Source: JANLQX01 sp043775075 (GTDB lineage: Bacteria; Actinomycetota; Acidimicrobiia; Acidimicrobiales; JANYDT01). Taken from it: a DNA stretch of 11,148 bases. The translations under genes and the position numbers were made by a program. This document shows positions 1-6,263 of this stretch, piece after piece. Position 1 is the first letter of the stretch. Each line of letters begins with the position of its first letter. The stretch spans positions 1 through 11,148 of the forward strand of contig JAYVSS010000272.1 in NCBI GenBank assembly GCA_043775075.1, written 5' to 3'. The notes beneath the pieces are model-generated. The model was not told where the DNA came from and ran no database searches. It was given only the letters and a program-made list of their open reading frames with translations.

Positions 1-590
1 CGATCGGCCTCGTGCGATATCGGCGGCACCCGGTTGATGATCACCCCAGCGATGTCCAATCCATCGTTGAACCGCTCCCACACGCTGTCGATCAGATCAC
101 TCACGCCAGCGATCCCGCGAGCCGAAAGGGCGGCCGGCTCCACGACCATGAGCGCCAAGTGGGCCGCCGTGAGCGCATTCGTGGTCAGCGGCCCCAGGGC
201 GGGCGAGCAATCGATGAGGACGAGTTCGTAGTCGTCGGCCACGCCTTCGAGCGACACTGCCAACCGGCGGGCCATACGCTTCTTCCCGCTCTCGATTTCT
301 CGTTCCTGAAGTTCGCCAGACGCCGGAAGAACGTCGATCAAAGTGCTCCACGTCGATGGAGACACCCCTTTGACTGCTGCTCCGGACCGTTCGGTGACAA
401 TCGCCCGAGACGTACCAAAGCGAACGGTCTCCGGATCGACGCCGAGGGCCCATGTGGCGTTTGCTTGGGGATCAGCGTCGACAACGAGCACACGGTCCCC
501 CTGGGCCATCGCCGCCGACGCGAGACCGAGGGTGACCGTGGTCTTGCCCACTCCACCCTTTTGGTTGACAACGGCAACGACGGCGCCCAT
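1..590 (-). CDS. ParA/Soj-family ATPase, 3' end cut by window edge
   Basis: About 196 N-terminal residues of a ParA/Soj-type P-loop ATPase, a family that positions plasmids, chromosomes or other cargo on the nucleoid. Visible: deviant Walker A VNQKGGVGKTT (residues 8-18, signature lysine K11 and P-loop K16), the switch I-like segment DADPKQNAT, and Walker B VLIDCSPALGPLTTNAL. The frame is still open at base 1 with a typical NRVPP segment, so the C-terminus lies outside the window. The ATG at 590 gives the usual family N-terminus and has AGGGG just upstream, rather close. An in-frame ATG at 611 would add seven residues and cannot be excluded. No ParB gene or parS-like site is visible, so the cargo is unknown. 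It lies 71 nt downstream of selD on the same strand, with a strong hairpin between them. Family assignment is secure; the function of this particular copy is not. Confidence 0.93.
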   Translation of the reverse strand, partial: MGAVVAVVNQKGGVGKTTVTLGLASAAMAQGDRVLVVDADPQANATWALGVDPETVRFGTSRAIVTERSGAAVKGVSPSTWSTLIDVLPASGELQEREIESGKKRMARRLAVSLEGVADDYELVLIDCSPALGPLTTNALTAAHLALMVVEPAALSARGIAGVSDLIDSVWERFNDGLDIAGVIINRVPPISHEAD

Positions 591-620
591 AGCCCCTGCA
601 TCGTCGCGCATCGCGGTCGG

Positions 621-656
621 CCCGGTAAAACACTCCCCTGCGTGAGCGTTACCGGG
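621..656 (-). terminator. Strong hairpin between selD and the parA-like gene
   Basis: On the minus strand an 8-bp perfect stem (CCCGGTAA / TTACCGGG) continues, after a two-T bulge, into five more pairs (CGCTC / GAGTG, one G-T wobble) around an 8-nt loop. It begins 6 nt after the selD stop and ends 31 nt before the ParA start. There is no T tract after it, so it is not a classical intrinsic terminator. It may be a U-less terminator, an RNA-processing or stability hairpin at the selD 3' end, or a leader structure for the downstream gene. The structure is seen in the sequence; its role is inferred. Confidence 0.45.
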
Positions 657-661
657 GCGGG

Positions 662-1756
662 CTACGAAACGGTGATGCGTCCTGCTTCGCCCGGCCGAGG
701 CAACCGCACCGCTCCGATGACGACGCCCGGCGTTTCGGAGGCGTCCAAATCGGCAAGAAGGCCTTCCACGGCACCGGGGGCTACACAGAGGACCAGACCC
801 CCCGACGTTTGCGGATCAGCGAGCAGGTTTTCCCACTCATTCGGCGACGCCACCCAGTCCAGAAACGTCGAGACGAACTCAAGGTTGCGCTCGGTTCCGC
901 CGGGTACGAATCCTCCCTGCCACAACCGGCGGACGTCGGGGAGAATCGGCATGGCCGAGGTGACCAGCTCCAGGCTCATTCCGCTCCCCAGGGCGAGCTT
1001 GTGCAGATGACCGAGCAGCCCGAACCCCGTGATATCTGTCCCGCAACGCACTCCGGCACGCCGCGCCGCCGCTGCCGCATCGGCATTGAGCGTGGTCATC
1101 GATTCCACCGCAGCAGCGTAGGCCGCTGCCAAGTCCCCACCGACGACGATGGCCGCCGCCGGCGATCGCTTCAGCGCCGTGGTGATGATCCCGGTGCCGA
1201 GGGCCTTCGTCATGACGAGAATGTCTCCGGGATGGGCGGCAGTATTAGTCATCATGTGCTCCGGGTGTACTTCGCCCGTCACCGCCTGGCCGAGGAACGG
1301 CTCCGGTGCGTCCACGGTGTGTCCGCCCACCACGACCCATCCTCCGCGTTGGGCAATTTCCGAAGCTCCGGCCAATGCTTCGCCGAGTAGGTCGAACGGC
1401 AGAAGGTCACGCGGCCACCCGGCGACGTTCAGAGCAAACAGCGGGCGGCCGCCCATGGCATAAACGTCCGACGCCGAGTTGGCGGCGGCAATCATTCCCC
1501 ACGTCCGCGCGTCATCGACGACCGGGGTGAAAAAGTCCACCGTCGCCACCAATGCTCGGTCGTCCGAGACGCGCCAAACGGCGGCATCGTCGCCCGAGGA
1601 CGTGCCGACCAATAGGTCAGGGGCAGAAGGAGCAGGCATACGGCGCAACACGTGCGCCAACTCGGTTGGTCCGAGCTTGCCTGCTCAACCGGCGCCGTGG
1701 CTATATGCGCTGAGCCTCACCTCTTCGGGAATCGGCTGGTTGAACTGGTTCGACAT
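662..1756 (-). CDS. selD: Selenophosphate synthetase SelD, probable selenoprotein (in-frame UGA = Sec24)
   Basis: Selenide, water dikinase makes selenophosphate from selenide and ATP, the selenium donor for Sec-tRNA and 2-selenouridine. Read through one TGA, the gene encodes 364 residues, the usual family length (E. coli 347). Conserved blocks: RLSAYSHGAG-U-AGK (14-27), DDAAVW (56-61), DFFTPVVDD (from 74), NSASDVYAMGG (93-103), GGHTVDAPEP (144-153), TDITGFGLLGH (240-250), PGGTERN (285-291), DPQTSGG (314-320). The TGA (1685-1687) falls on the position of E. coli catalytic Cys17, and the essential lysine after it is kept (K27). The start is the ATG at 1756 (MSNQFNQ...), 51 nt after the kinase stop, with a weak GGGCGGG upstream. 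A normal gene call would begin at the TTG at 1660 and lose the nucleophile and the lysine. Sec is inferred from position and conservation. The alternatives are a nonsense mutation or a sequencing error in a Cys enzyme. Confidence 0.93.
1659..1677 (-). promoter_or_regulatory. Candidate bacterial SECIS hairpin downstream of the selD UGA
   Basis: Starting 7 nt after the TGA, the minus strand reads AGCTCGG-ACCAA-CCGAGTT. This is a 7-bp stem (five perfect pairs CTCGG/CCGAG, then one G-U and one A-U) with a 5-nt loop. Bacterial SECIS elements are small hairpins in the coding sequence just after the UGA and bind SelB. If the apical G-C pair opens, the loop begins with G, as the usual consensus asks. 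The distance from UGA to loop (about 13-14 nt) is at or slightly below the usual lower limit, so the exact fold is uncertain. Confidence 0.6.
1685..1687 (-). other. In-frame UGA recoded as selenocysteine (Sec24 of SelD)
   Basis: The minus-strand codons around this site read Ser-His-Gly-Ala-Gly-TGA-Ala-Gly-Lys. This is the SelD active-site loop (SHGAGCGCK in E. coli), with TGA replacing the Cys codon. There are 23 sense codons upstream in frame from the ATG at 1756, and the remaining family sequence follows in the same frame with no frameshift. SelD proteins with Sec at this position are an established variant, for example in Haemophilus influenzae. Decoding needs SelB and tRNA-Sec elsewhere in the genome; neither is in this window. 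Confidence 0.9.
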
Positions 1757-1807
1757 GCCCGCCCAGTCTGGCAGCGGATCCCGCCGCCATCGGTACACCG
1801 AGTTCCG

Positions 1808-3334
1808 TTACGCTCCCCCAAAGGTCAGGGTGACCACCGCACCGCCCTGCGCATGGTTGGCGGCAGACGCAGTTCCACCGTGGGCCTTGGTCGCTTCGGC
1901 GGCGATGGCCAGGCCCAGGCCGGTGCCGGGTAGCTGACGGGCAGTATCGGAGCGGTAGAACCGGTCGAAAACCCGCCCGAGATCTTCGTTCGCGAAACCC
2001 GGACCGTGGTCTCGCACGCTGATGCGGTCACCGTGCGTCGTGACCCGGACGGGTGCGGTGGTGGGATCAAACTTGGCGGCGTTGGCCAGCACATTGTCGA
2101 CCGCCCGGGAAATCTGCATTCGCCTTCCGCGAATCGACGACGGGACACCGGTCAACTCGACCTCGCGTCCGGTTCGCCGCTCGAAACGATCAACGGCGCG
2201 CTGCGTGAGCTCGAAGAGGTCGATGTCGGCGACCGGATCGTCGGGCGTGGCGTCCGTGGCCAGGACGAGCAGCTCATCGGTAAGGGCCGAAAGCTCGCGC
2301 AGTTCAGCGTCCATTTCTCGAAGGACCACAATGCGTTTTTCGGGTGCTAGGTCGGGGTACTTCGTGAGCACATCGACGTTCGTTCGCAGCGAGGTAAGGG
2401 GCGTCCGCAACTCGTGTCCGGCGTCCTGTGCCAGTCGATGTTGCTGTTCGCGCGAGCCGCGCAACGAGCCGAGCATGGACGAGAAGCTGGAAGCGAGTTT
2501 TCCGATCTCGTCTCGGCGGTTGGTAATCGACGAACCAATGCGCGCGTCGGCGAACAATGCCCCTTCGGTGGCGATCGAAGCAGTCACACCAGTAAGCGCG
2601 CGTATCGGCTTGGCGAAGGCTCGCGCCACGACCGAGCCCACGGCTGCCGCCACCGCAACGACCGCCAATCCGATGAGGGCGAATCGTCGACGAAGCCCGC
2701 GAAGAATGCGATCTCGCTCGTCCAAATCGCGAGCGATCATGATGGCCCCGCCACCGCGAATCGACGCCGTCGCTATCCTCAGCGAGGTTCCATTCACTGA
2801 GACCGTACGTATGCGTATTTCTTCACTGCCGACGTCGGACAGTCGGTCGGTCCGGGCTGGGCGAGGGACGGACGGACGGATCGTGGTTTGATCATCCTGA
2901 CCACCCACGCCGTCGCCGCCGCCACCCAAGCCGCCTCCCCGGACAGGCGTCTCGCCTTGTCGTTGCGTCGCCAACGCTCGGTCAACCGCGTCCACCGGGA
3001 GACCGGACGCGGGCGCGTCTCCCCCGTCCGTCGACGGGTCCTCGGCGTTGAACGACACAATTGCTCCGGTGGCGTCGATGCACTGGAGGCGCGATCCCGG
3101 CACATCAAACTGCCGGCGACGATCAAGCCGACGACCGTTCAGCGCGGCATCAATCGCACATATACGGTCATCGAGCCCCGGACCAACGGCCCGGCTGACT
3201 CCGACCCGGAGGGTTTGATCAATTTCCATCTGTACCCGTTTCGCCGTGCTGCTGTATCCGACAAGAGCGGCGGCCAGTACCGAGAGACCAGCGAGCGCGA
3301 CGAAGAGCAACGTCAATCGCGTTCGTATCGACAT
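1808..3334 (-). CDS. Membrane sensor histidine kinase (HAMP-HisKA-HATPase)
   Basis: 508-residue two-component sensor kinase, the partner of the response regulator just upstream. Order: TM1 (about 7-27), a roughly 190-residue extracytoplasmic domain, TM2 (about 217-237), HAMP (238-290), HisKA with the phosphorylated His in DAGHELRTPL (H307), then an ATPase domain with N box NVLANAAKF (N418), G1 DHGPGF (442-447), F box FDRFYRSD and G2 GTGLGL (470-475). All catalytic motifs are intact. The sensor domain has two cysteines (C59, C85) and a glycine-rich stretch (133-145). The ATG at 3334 was chosen because it opens with a proper MSIRTR-TM1 start 7 nt after the regulator stop, with GAAGG inside the regulator's 3' end. 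A longer frame to 3550 would run 72 residues into the regulator and has no family sequence. It resembles the actinobacterial MprB/PrrB kinases. The signal is unknown; linkage to selD and nfo makes redox or stress a reasonable guess only. Confidence 0.95.
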   Translation of the reverse strand: MSIRTRLTLLFVALAGLSVLAAALVGYSSTAKRVQMEIDQTLRVGVSRAVGPGLDDRICAIDAALNGRRLDRRRQFDVPGSRLQCIDATGAIVSFNAEDPSTDGGDAPASGLPVDAVDRALATQRQGETPVRGGGLGGGGDGVGGQDDQTTIRPSVPRPARTDRLSDVGSEEIRIRTVSVNGTSLRIATASIRGGGAIMIARDLDERDRILRGLRRRFALIGLAVVAVAAAVGSVVARAFAKPIRALTGVTASIATEGALFADARIGSSITNRRDEIGKLASSFSSMLGSLRGSREQQHRLAQDAGHELRTPLTSLRTNVDVLTKYPDLAPEKRIVVLREMDAELRELSALTDELLVLATDATPDDPVADIDLFELTQRAVDRFERRTGREVELTGVPSSIRGRRMQISRAVDNVLANAAKFDPTTAPVRVTTHGDRISVRDHGPGFANEDLGRVFDRFYRSDTARQLPGTGLGLAIAAEATKAHGGTASAANHAQGGAVVTLTFGGA

Positions 3335-3341
3335 CGTGGGC

Positions 3342-4031
3342 TTAGCCTTCCCGCAGCGAGTACCCGACGCCACGGACAGTGTGAAGCAGCGGAGAATCTC
3401 CCTCTTGATCGAGCTTTCGCCTGACGTAGCCGATGAACACCGCAAGGGTTTTCGACTCAGGACCGAAGTCGTAGCCCCACACCATATCGTACAACATCGT
3501 AGGTGTACAGACAGTTGGGGACTGGCGAACAAGTGCCTCAACGAGATCAAACTCGGTCTTAGTCAACGAAAGTTCGCGCTCGCCTCGCCAGGCCCGGCGA
3601 CCGCCGAGATCGAGACGGAGATTCCCGACGGAGTGTTCGCCAGAGTCACCTTCACTGTTGCCATACGACGACCGACGGAGCAGGGCGCGAAGCCGGGCAA
3701 GAAGTTCGTCCAGAGCGAAGGGTTTGGCGAGGAAATCATCGGCCCCCGCGTCGAGCGCCGTGACCCGATCACCCAAGTCTGTTCGCGCCGTCAGCATCAG
3801 GATTGGGGTGTGCGAACGAGCCGAGCGCAGCCGTTGACAGAGCGTGACCCCATCGAGGTACGGCATCATCCAATCGGCGATGACCACATCGGGTTCGTTT
3901 TCCCGGAAGGCCGCAAGCGCAACCTCGCCGTTCTCCGCAATAGTCACGTTGTATCCCTCCAGTTCGAGGGCGCGCGCCAGGGAAGTTCGTACCGAGCGGT
4001 CGTCCTCGGCCAATAGCACGTTGATTGGCAT
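3342..4031 (-). CDS. OmpR/PhoB-family response regulator
   Basis: 229-residue DNA-binding regulator paired with the downstream kinase (7-nt gap, so co-transcribed and probably co-translated). Receiver domain 1-120: acidic pair D10-D11, phosphoacceptor D53 in VVIADWMMP, T81 in LMLTART, and K103 in LAKPF. Winged helix-turn-helix 135-229: LSLTKTEFDLVEALVRQ, then the recognition region ending in YVRRKL and the wing HTVRGVGYSL typical of the family. The length is standard and all phosphorylation residues are intact. The start at 4031 gives the normal MPINVLLAEDD N-terminus; no strong ribosome site precedes it. A pair of direct repeats with 11-nt period lies 22-38 nt upstream and could be its own binding site. 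It is closest in style to actinobacterial PrrA/MprA-type regulators; target genes cannot be read from the sequence. Confidence 0.96.
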   Translation of the reverse strand: MPINVLLAEDDRSVRTSLARALELEGYNVTIAENGEVALAAFRENEPDVVIADWMMPYLDGVTLCQRLRSARSHTPILMLTARTDLGDRVTALDAGADDFLAKPFALDELLARLRALLRRSSYGNSEGDSGEHSVGNLRLDLGGRRAWRGERELSLTKTEFDLVEALVRQSPTVCTPTMLYDMVWGYDFGPESKTLAVFIGYVRRKLDQEGDSPLLHTVRGVGYSLREG

Positions 4032-4052
4032 GAACAGTGTTTACCGCTCGCT

Positions 4053-4069
4053 GGTGAGGGGCGGGTGAG
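4053..4069 (-). promoter_or_regulatory. Candidate response-regulator operator: direct repeats with 11-nt period
   Basis: On the minus strand CTCACC occurs twice, starting exactly 11 nt apart (CTCACCCGCCCCTCACC). This can also be read as TCACCCG-N4-TCACCAG, a seven-plus-four layout like that of PhoP/PhoB-type boxes. OmpR-family dimers bind head to tail on repeats one helical turn apart. It lies just upstream of the response-regulator ATG and downstream of the nfo stop, so autoregulation is plausible. No convincing -10/-35 pair was found beside it. Confidence 0.4.
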
Positions 4070-4083
4070 ACTGAGCGTTGCTT

Positions 4084-4866
4084 TCAGCTCGCTACGACTT
4101 CCAGGGCGTCCCGCAAAAACCCGACGTCCGACGCCAGTCCTTCTTCTGGGGTTTCACAGATCACCGGAGCATTCGCCTTGCGCACAACCTCGACGAGGGT
4201 CCGAGGCGACACCGTATTGTCTGTGCCAAGCACAGAGAAGTTTTGGTGGCGGTCGCGCCCGCTTCCTTCTCCGTCGCGCGATCCGTTGCAGTGCACCAGA
4301 TCAACTCGTCCGGTAATCGCCATGATGCGGTCCACGCTTGCCGCCAGATCTTCACCCGACGCATGGGTGTGACAGGTATCGAGGCAAAACCCGATACGCG
4401 GATCGTCGCCGATTCCCTCCCACAGGCGCGCCAGAGTGTCCCATCGTCGGGCCATGGCGTGATCGCCACCGGCCGTGTTCTCTAGGTAGATCGGCATATC
4501 CGATTCGATCGAATCGAGGCCTTTCTTCCACCGAAGAATTCCCTCTTCGATGTCCTCCGCTGACCGCACGTGGCCCCCATGGACGACGACCGCTTTCGCC
4601 CCCGCGGCGGTGGCGCAGTCGCAAGCGGCCTGCAGGGACTTCCGGGACGGAATCCGGATCTTGTTGTCGGCCGACGCCAGGTTCACGATGTACGGAGCAT
4701 GAACATAAATCGGGATGCCGCAGGCCTTCAGCGCCTCGGAGTCTTCTCGGGGTTTCCACGGCTTCCAACTCTGAGGATCACCACAAAACAACTGGATGCA
4801 CGCCGAAGTGGTGGCTTCGGCCGCCCCGAGGGGCTCGTTGTCGCGGACGTGGGCACCGATCAACAT
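4084..4866 (-). CDS. nfo: Endonuclease IV (AP endonuclease)
   Basis: 260-residue Zn-dependent apurinic/apyrimidinic endonuclease of base excision repair. It cleaves 5' to abasic sites and removes blocked 3' ends. It is a TIM-barrel protein with family blocks VHAPYIVNLAS, VVVHGGHV, PIYLENTAGG, GFCLDTCHTHASG, VHCNGSRD..GSGRDRH and VICETPEEG. All nine metal ligands known from E. coli Nfo align: H56, H96, E129, D163, H166, H192, D205, H207, E238. The length fits the shorter mycobacterial type (about 250). The start at 4866 gives MLIGAHV, matching the actinobacterial N-terminus. The frame stays open 32 codons further up to 4962 but that stretch shows no family sequence. GAAGAG directly abuts the ATG, so the ribosome site is poorly spaced. 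The gene is divergent from the LLM oxidoreductase across 119 nt and lies 52 nt before the response regulator, possibly in one transcript with it. Confidence 0.96.
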   Translation of the reverse strand: MLIGAHVRDNEPLGAAEATTSACIQLFCGDPQSWKPWKPREDSEALKACGIPIYVHAPYIVNLASADNKIRIPSRKSLQAACDCATAAGAKAVVVHGGHVRSAEDIEEGILRWKKGLDSIESDMPIYLENTAGGDHAMARRWDTLARLWEGIGDDPRIGFCLDTCHTHASGEDLAASVDRIMAITGRVDLVHCNGSRDGEGSGRDRHQNFSVLGTDNTVSPRTLVEVVRKANAPVICETPEEGLASDVGFLRDALEVVAS

Positions 4867-4894
4867 CTCTTCAGCGTAGAACGACCGACCATGA

Positions 4895-4916
4895 CCTTTC
4901 GGGCCGTCCCGAGGGG
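4895..4916 (+). other. Short hairpin in the divergent nfo/LLM spacer
   Basis: CCTTTCGGG and CCCGAGGGG pair around a CCGT loop, giving nine pairs of which two are G-T. It lies in the 119-nt spacer between nfo and the LLM gene. It could be part of a 5' leader on the plus strand or chance in GC-rich DNA. The rest of the spacer shows no clear -10/-35 for either direction. Confidence 0.25.
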
Positions 4917-4973
4917 TGTCGAGAAATGGGAAGAAACGGGGCGCGACGGGTAGGTTCGCCACTCACGCCATGC

Positions 4974-4979
4974 GAGGGG
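4974..4979 (+). promoter_or_regulatory. Ribosome binding site fixing the LLM oxidoreductase start
   Basis: GAGGGG lies 6 nt before the ATG at 4986. It selects this start over the open frame that continues 216 codons upstream into the antisense of nfo. Confidence 0.75.
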
Positions 4980-4985
4980 TCGAGA

Positions 4986-6263
4986 ATGAAGTTCACCTGG
5001 TTCAACCTGATGCCGTGGCCCACGCTGCCCGCCGATTTCCGTCAACAGAATCGCTCGGTGTGGGTCGACATTCCGTCGAGCTACTTCGACCCCGTGGTGG
5101 CGAACCGCGTGTACAACACGTATATGGATCAGCTGGAGTTTGCTGACCATGTTGGCTTCGACGGCATCGGCGTCAATGAGCACCATCAGAACGGCTACGG
5201 GATTATGCCATCGCCGAACATCATCGCCGCCGGGCTGGCGCGGCGAACGAGCAACGCCGCCATCGCAGTGATCGGAAACTCCATCGCCCTGTACAACCCG
5301 CCGATTCGGGTCGCGGAGGAATTCGCCATGCTCGATTGCATCAGCGGGGGGCGACTGCTCGCCGGATTTCCCGTGGGAACAGCCATGGACACGAACTTTT
5401 GCTACGGCCAGATTCCCGCTCTAACGCGTGAAAAGTACACCGAAGCTCACGAGCTGATCATGAAGGCGTGGTCTGAACCGGAGCCGTTTGCCTTTAATGG
5501 TCAGTACACAAAGCTTCGGTATGTGAACTGTTGGCCCAAGCCGATTCAGCAGCCGCACCCACCGATCTACATCCCTGGTGGTGGTTCCATCGAGACGTGG
5601 GACTTCTGTCTTGATCATGACTACAACTATTCGTACTTATCATTTTCCGGCTACAAGGCGGGAAAGACGCTTCTCGACGGTTACTGGGATCGCGTTGCTG
5701 CTCGAGACAAAGACGACTCGCCGTACCGCGCCTCGTTTGCCCAGATTATCTGCGTCGCTGACACCGACGCCGAGGCCGAGAAGTTGTACGCCGAGCATCA
5801 GCTGTACTTCTTCAATCGCTGCCTGCACGTGTACCCCGGTTTCGCTGACCCTCCCGGCTACCGAACAGTGAACACCATCAAAGCCGGAGTGCTCAATCAG
5901 CTCCGAGCCGAGAACCAGAAGATGTTCTCCACGCTGTCGTGGAAGGACCTCATCGACGGAGGCTTCGTGATCGCTGGGTCACCTGACACCGTGGCCGAGC
6001 GAATGGAGGAAATGATCAAGACGCTGAGACTCGGACATGTGTTCTGTCTGATGCACATGGGCGACATGCCGGACTGGAAGGTGCGGTACTCCACGCAGCT
6101 CTTCGCCGACAAGGTCATGCCCCGCCTCCGCAACCTGTGGCCCGAATGGGATCACGACGATCGCTGGTGGTGCAAGCCATTGGTCGACCGTGTTCGCATG
6201 GAAGACAGCCTCGCTCATCGGTTTGAGCCGGGTCGGCCCGATGCCCCCGTGGACGGACAATGA
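4986..6263 (+). CDS. LLM-class (luciferase-like) flavin-dependent oxidoreductase
   Basis: 425-residue member of the bacterial luciferase-like monooxygenase superfamily, TIM-barrel enzymes using reduced FMN or F420. Visible: N-terminal strand KFTWFNLMPWPTLP, the signature GFDGIGVNEHHQNGYGIMPSPN (58-78; His66-His67 in the usual active-site area), LDCISGGRLLAGFPVG (116-131), PKPIQQPHPPIYIPGGGS (184-201), and the C-terminal FVIAGSPDTVAERMEEM (327-343) that closes these barrels. The extended C-terminus with PEWDHDDRWW is typical of a long actinobacterial subgroup, here recognised by eye. The start is fixed by GAGGGG six nt upstream. The stop overlaps the next start (ATGA at 6260-6263), so the hydrolase is translationally coupled and probably shares a substrate or pathway. 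Whether it is an oxygenase or an F420 dehydrogenase cannot be told from sequence. Confidence 0.93.
   Translation: MKFTWFNLMPWPTLPADFRQQNRSVWVDIPSSYFDPVVANRVYNTYMDQLEFADHVGFDGIGVNEHHQNGYGIMPSPNIIAAGLARRTSNAAIAVIGNSIALYNPPIRVAEEFAMLDCISGGRLLAGFPVGTAMDTNFCYGQIPALTREKYTEAHELIMKAWSEPEPFAFNGQYTKLRYVNCWPKPIQQPHPPIYIPGGGSIETWDFCLDHDYNYSYLSFSGYKAGKTLLDGYWDRVAARDKDDSPYRASFAQIICVADTDAEAEKLYAEHQLYFFNRCLHVYPGFADPPGYRTVNTIKAGVLNQLRAENQKMFSTLSWKDLIDGGFVIAGSPDTVAERMEEMIKTLRLGHVFCLMHMGDMPDWKVRYSTQLFADKVMPRLRNLWPEWDHDDRWWCKPLVDRVRMEDSLAHRFEPGRPDAPVDGQ

Noticed and set aside
12..1010. Long plus-strand open frame over parA and selD
   Set aside because: Arg/Pro/His-rich translation without domains, opposite two clear minus-strand genes.
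662..1660. selD beginning at the TTG at 1660 (332 residues)
   Set aside because: It would lack the conserved SHGAG-x-xGK active-site loop, which is present in frame just upstream across a single TGA.
1757..1807. tRNA-Sec or other RNA gene in the kinase/selD gap
   Set aside because: Only 51 nt, with no cloverleaf or T-loop sequence; too short for a tRNA-Sec.
2870..2882. Tandem GGAC units suggesting a phase-variable repeat
   Set aside because: Only about three units, inside kinase coding sequence; expected by chance at this GC content.
2022..2891. 289-codon plus-strand open frame opposite the kinase
   Set aside because: Ser/Arg-rich shadow; the minus strand carries all kinase motifs.
3335..3550. 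72-residue N-terminal extension of the histidine kinase
   Set aside because: It lies wholly over the response-regulator coding region in another frame, has no family sequence, and the ATG at 3334 directly precedes TM1.
4867..4962. 32-residue N-terminal extension of endonuclease IV
   Set aside because: No similarity to the family N-terminus; MLIGAHV is the normal beginning in actinobacteria.
4338..4985. 216-codon open frame ahead of the LLM gene
   Set aside because: Antisense shadow of nfo; Arg/Pro-rich and low complexity, as expected for the opposite strand of GC-rich coding DNA.
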